Positions 63,723 through 64,000 of a stretch of DNA of 64,000 nucleotides are shown piece by piece. The stretch's first letter is position 1. Every line of letters begins with the position of its first letter. The notes beneath the pieces are model-generated. The model was given only the letters and a program-made list of their open reading frames with translations, was not told the origin of the DNA and searched no databases. Origin of the DNA: OMPR01 sp965183835 (GTDB taxonomy: Bacteria > Pseudomonadota > Alphaproteobacteria > Rhodobacterales > Rhodobacteraceae); assembly GCA_965183835.1 (NCBI GenBank), contig CBCYME010000012.1, forward strand, positions 124,001 through 188,000, in the 5' to 3' direction. A program made the position numbers and the translations under genes.

Positions 63723-64000
63723 GTGATCGCCATTAGCCCCATCCAATCCATCCCCGTCTACCGCGCCGATACCTTTACGGTGATCAATGGCGCCAACTTC
63801 GGGGACGAAATCTCGCCGATGGATGATCTGATGCTGGACGATATCTATGGCCTTGATCTGGGTGCCACTCTGCGCCGCCTGTCGCTGGAAACCCACCCCG
63901 ACGGCAGCTTTCACATCGCGGGCGACACCGAACTGGGCCGCTCCGGCGACCAGATCCATCTGGATTGCGCCCTGGCTCTGATGTCCCCCGACGGCCTCAC
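63723..64000 (+). CDS. N-terminal part of a probable Hint-domain protein (3' truncated by window)
   Basis: An open frame from GTG 63723 to the window end, 92 codons so far. The sequence runs MIAISPIQSIPVYRADTFTV, then NGANFGDEI, with SFHIAGDTELGRSGDQIHLD near the end. This N-terminus resembles roseobacter proteins that carry a C-terminal Hint (hedgehog/intein-like) domain. The part that would prove this lies outside the window, so the call is tentative. No strong ribosome site is visible. Confidence 0.5.
   Translation, partial: MIAISPIQSIPVYRADTFTVINGANFGDEISPMDDLMLDDIYGLDLGATLRRLSLETHPDGSFHIAGDTELGRSGDQIHLDCALALMSPDGL

Noticed and set aside
1..64000. CRISPR array, insertion sequence, prophage or integron
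   Set aside because: No regularly spaced repeats, transposase, integrase or phage structural genes were seen.

Overview
The window looks like chromosomal DNA of a marine alphaproteobacterium of the Rhodobacteraceae (Roseobacter group). The pointers are the RpoD/DnaG pair, a soxBDAG sarcosine oxidase operon, TRAP and Tad genes, a DUF4212-linked acetate symporter, an MmcB-type protein, and a tRNA-His lacking the G-1 residue as in many Alphaproteobacteria. Genus cannot be fixed from the sequence alone. I see no insertion sequence, prophage or CRISPR array. Genes are dense, with many 4-bp start/stop overlaps.

Layout. 1-3541: end of a glutamine-synthetase-like ligase, an aldehyde dehydrogenase and an iron alcohol dehydrogenase, probably one catabolic operon. 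3725-5309: two tandem secreted beta-barrel-like paralogs. 5354-8475: TRAP transporter (M, Q, P) with a terminator between P and Q. 8981-18005: acetate block with acs, adk, DUF4212 plus sodium symporter, then a cNMP/CBS/nucleotidyltransferase-like protein, a small membrane protein and a membrane-anchored DEDDh exonuclease with a PAS-like part. 18060-23328: flavin reductase, Mrp ATPase, a small DUF6494-like protein, a regulator remnant, and an nlpD-pcm-surE block. 23500-30366: riboflavin genes ribE and ribD-nrdR with three capsule (kps) genes between them. 30486-36488: YjbQ, two tandem secreted paralogs, rpoD, dnaG and a small secreted protein. 36526-42779: sarcosine oxidase GADB and a divergent class IV aminotransferase. 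42840-44270: glutamate dehydrogenase family. 44604-47350: Tad pilus TadG/TadE-like genes. 47347-55545: assorted housekeeping and accessory genes (pirin, Stf0 sulfotransferase, TetR, glycosyltransferase, tRNA-His, GNAT, MmcB, ArsR/SRPBCC pair, LuxR solo). 55915-58084: nusB-ribH-ribB(X). 58235-64000: proline racemase family enzyme, ABC ATPase, arsenite methyltransferase, DNA alkylation repair protein, SDR, and the start of a probable Hint-domain protein.

How the genes work together. Acs and the symporter system together import and activate acetate, and the two nucleotide-related proteins downstream of the symporter are plausible regulators of it. The sarcosine oxidase operon makes glycine, formaldehyde equivalents and peroxide from sarcosine. 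The first three genes fit a route in which an amino alcohol is gamma-glutamylated and then oxidised twice. Riboflavin synthesis is split over three places in the window.

Caution. Between about 33205 and 35402 the essential genes rpoD and dnaG carry fourteen one-base insertions, each duplicating a neighbouring base, plus one stop codon. Removing the insertions restores both frames exactly (1997 minus 8 and 1992 minus 6 are both divisible by three). I read this as a local sequence-quality defect and annotate both genes as whole.
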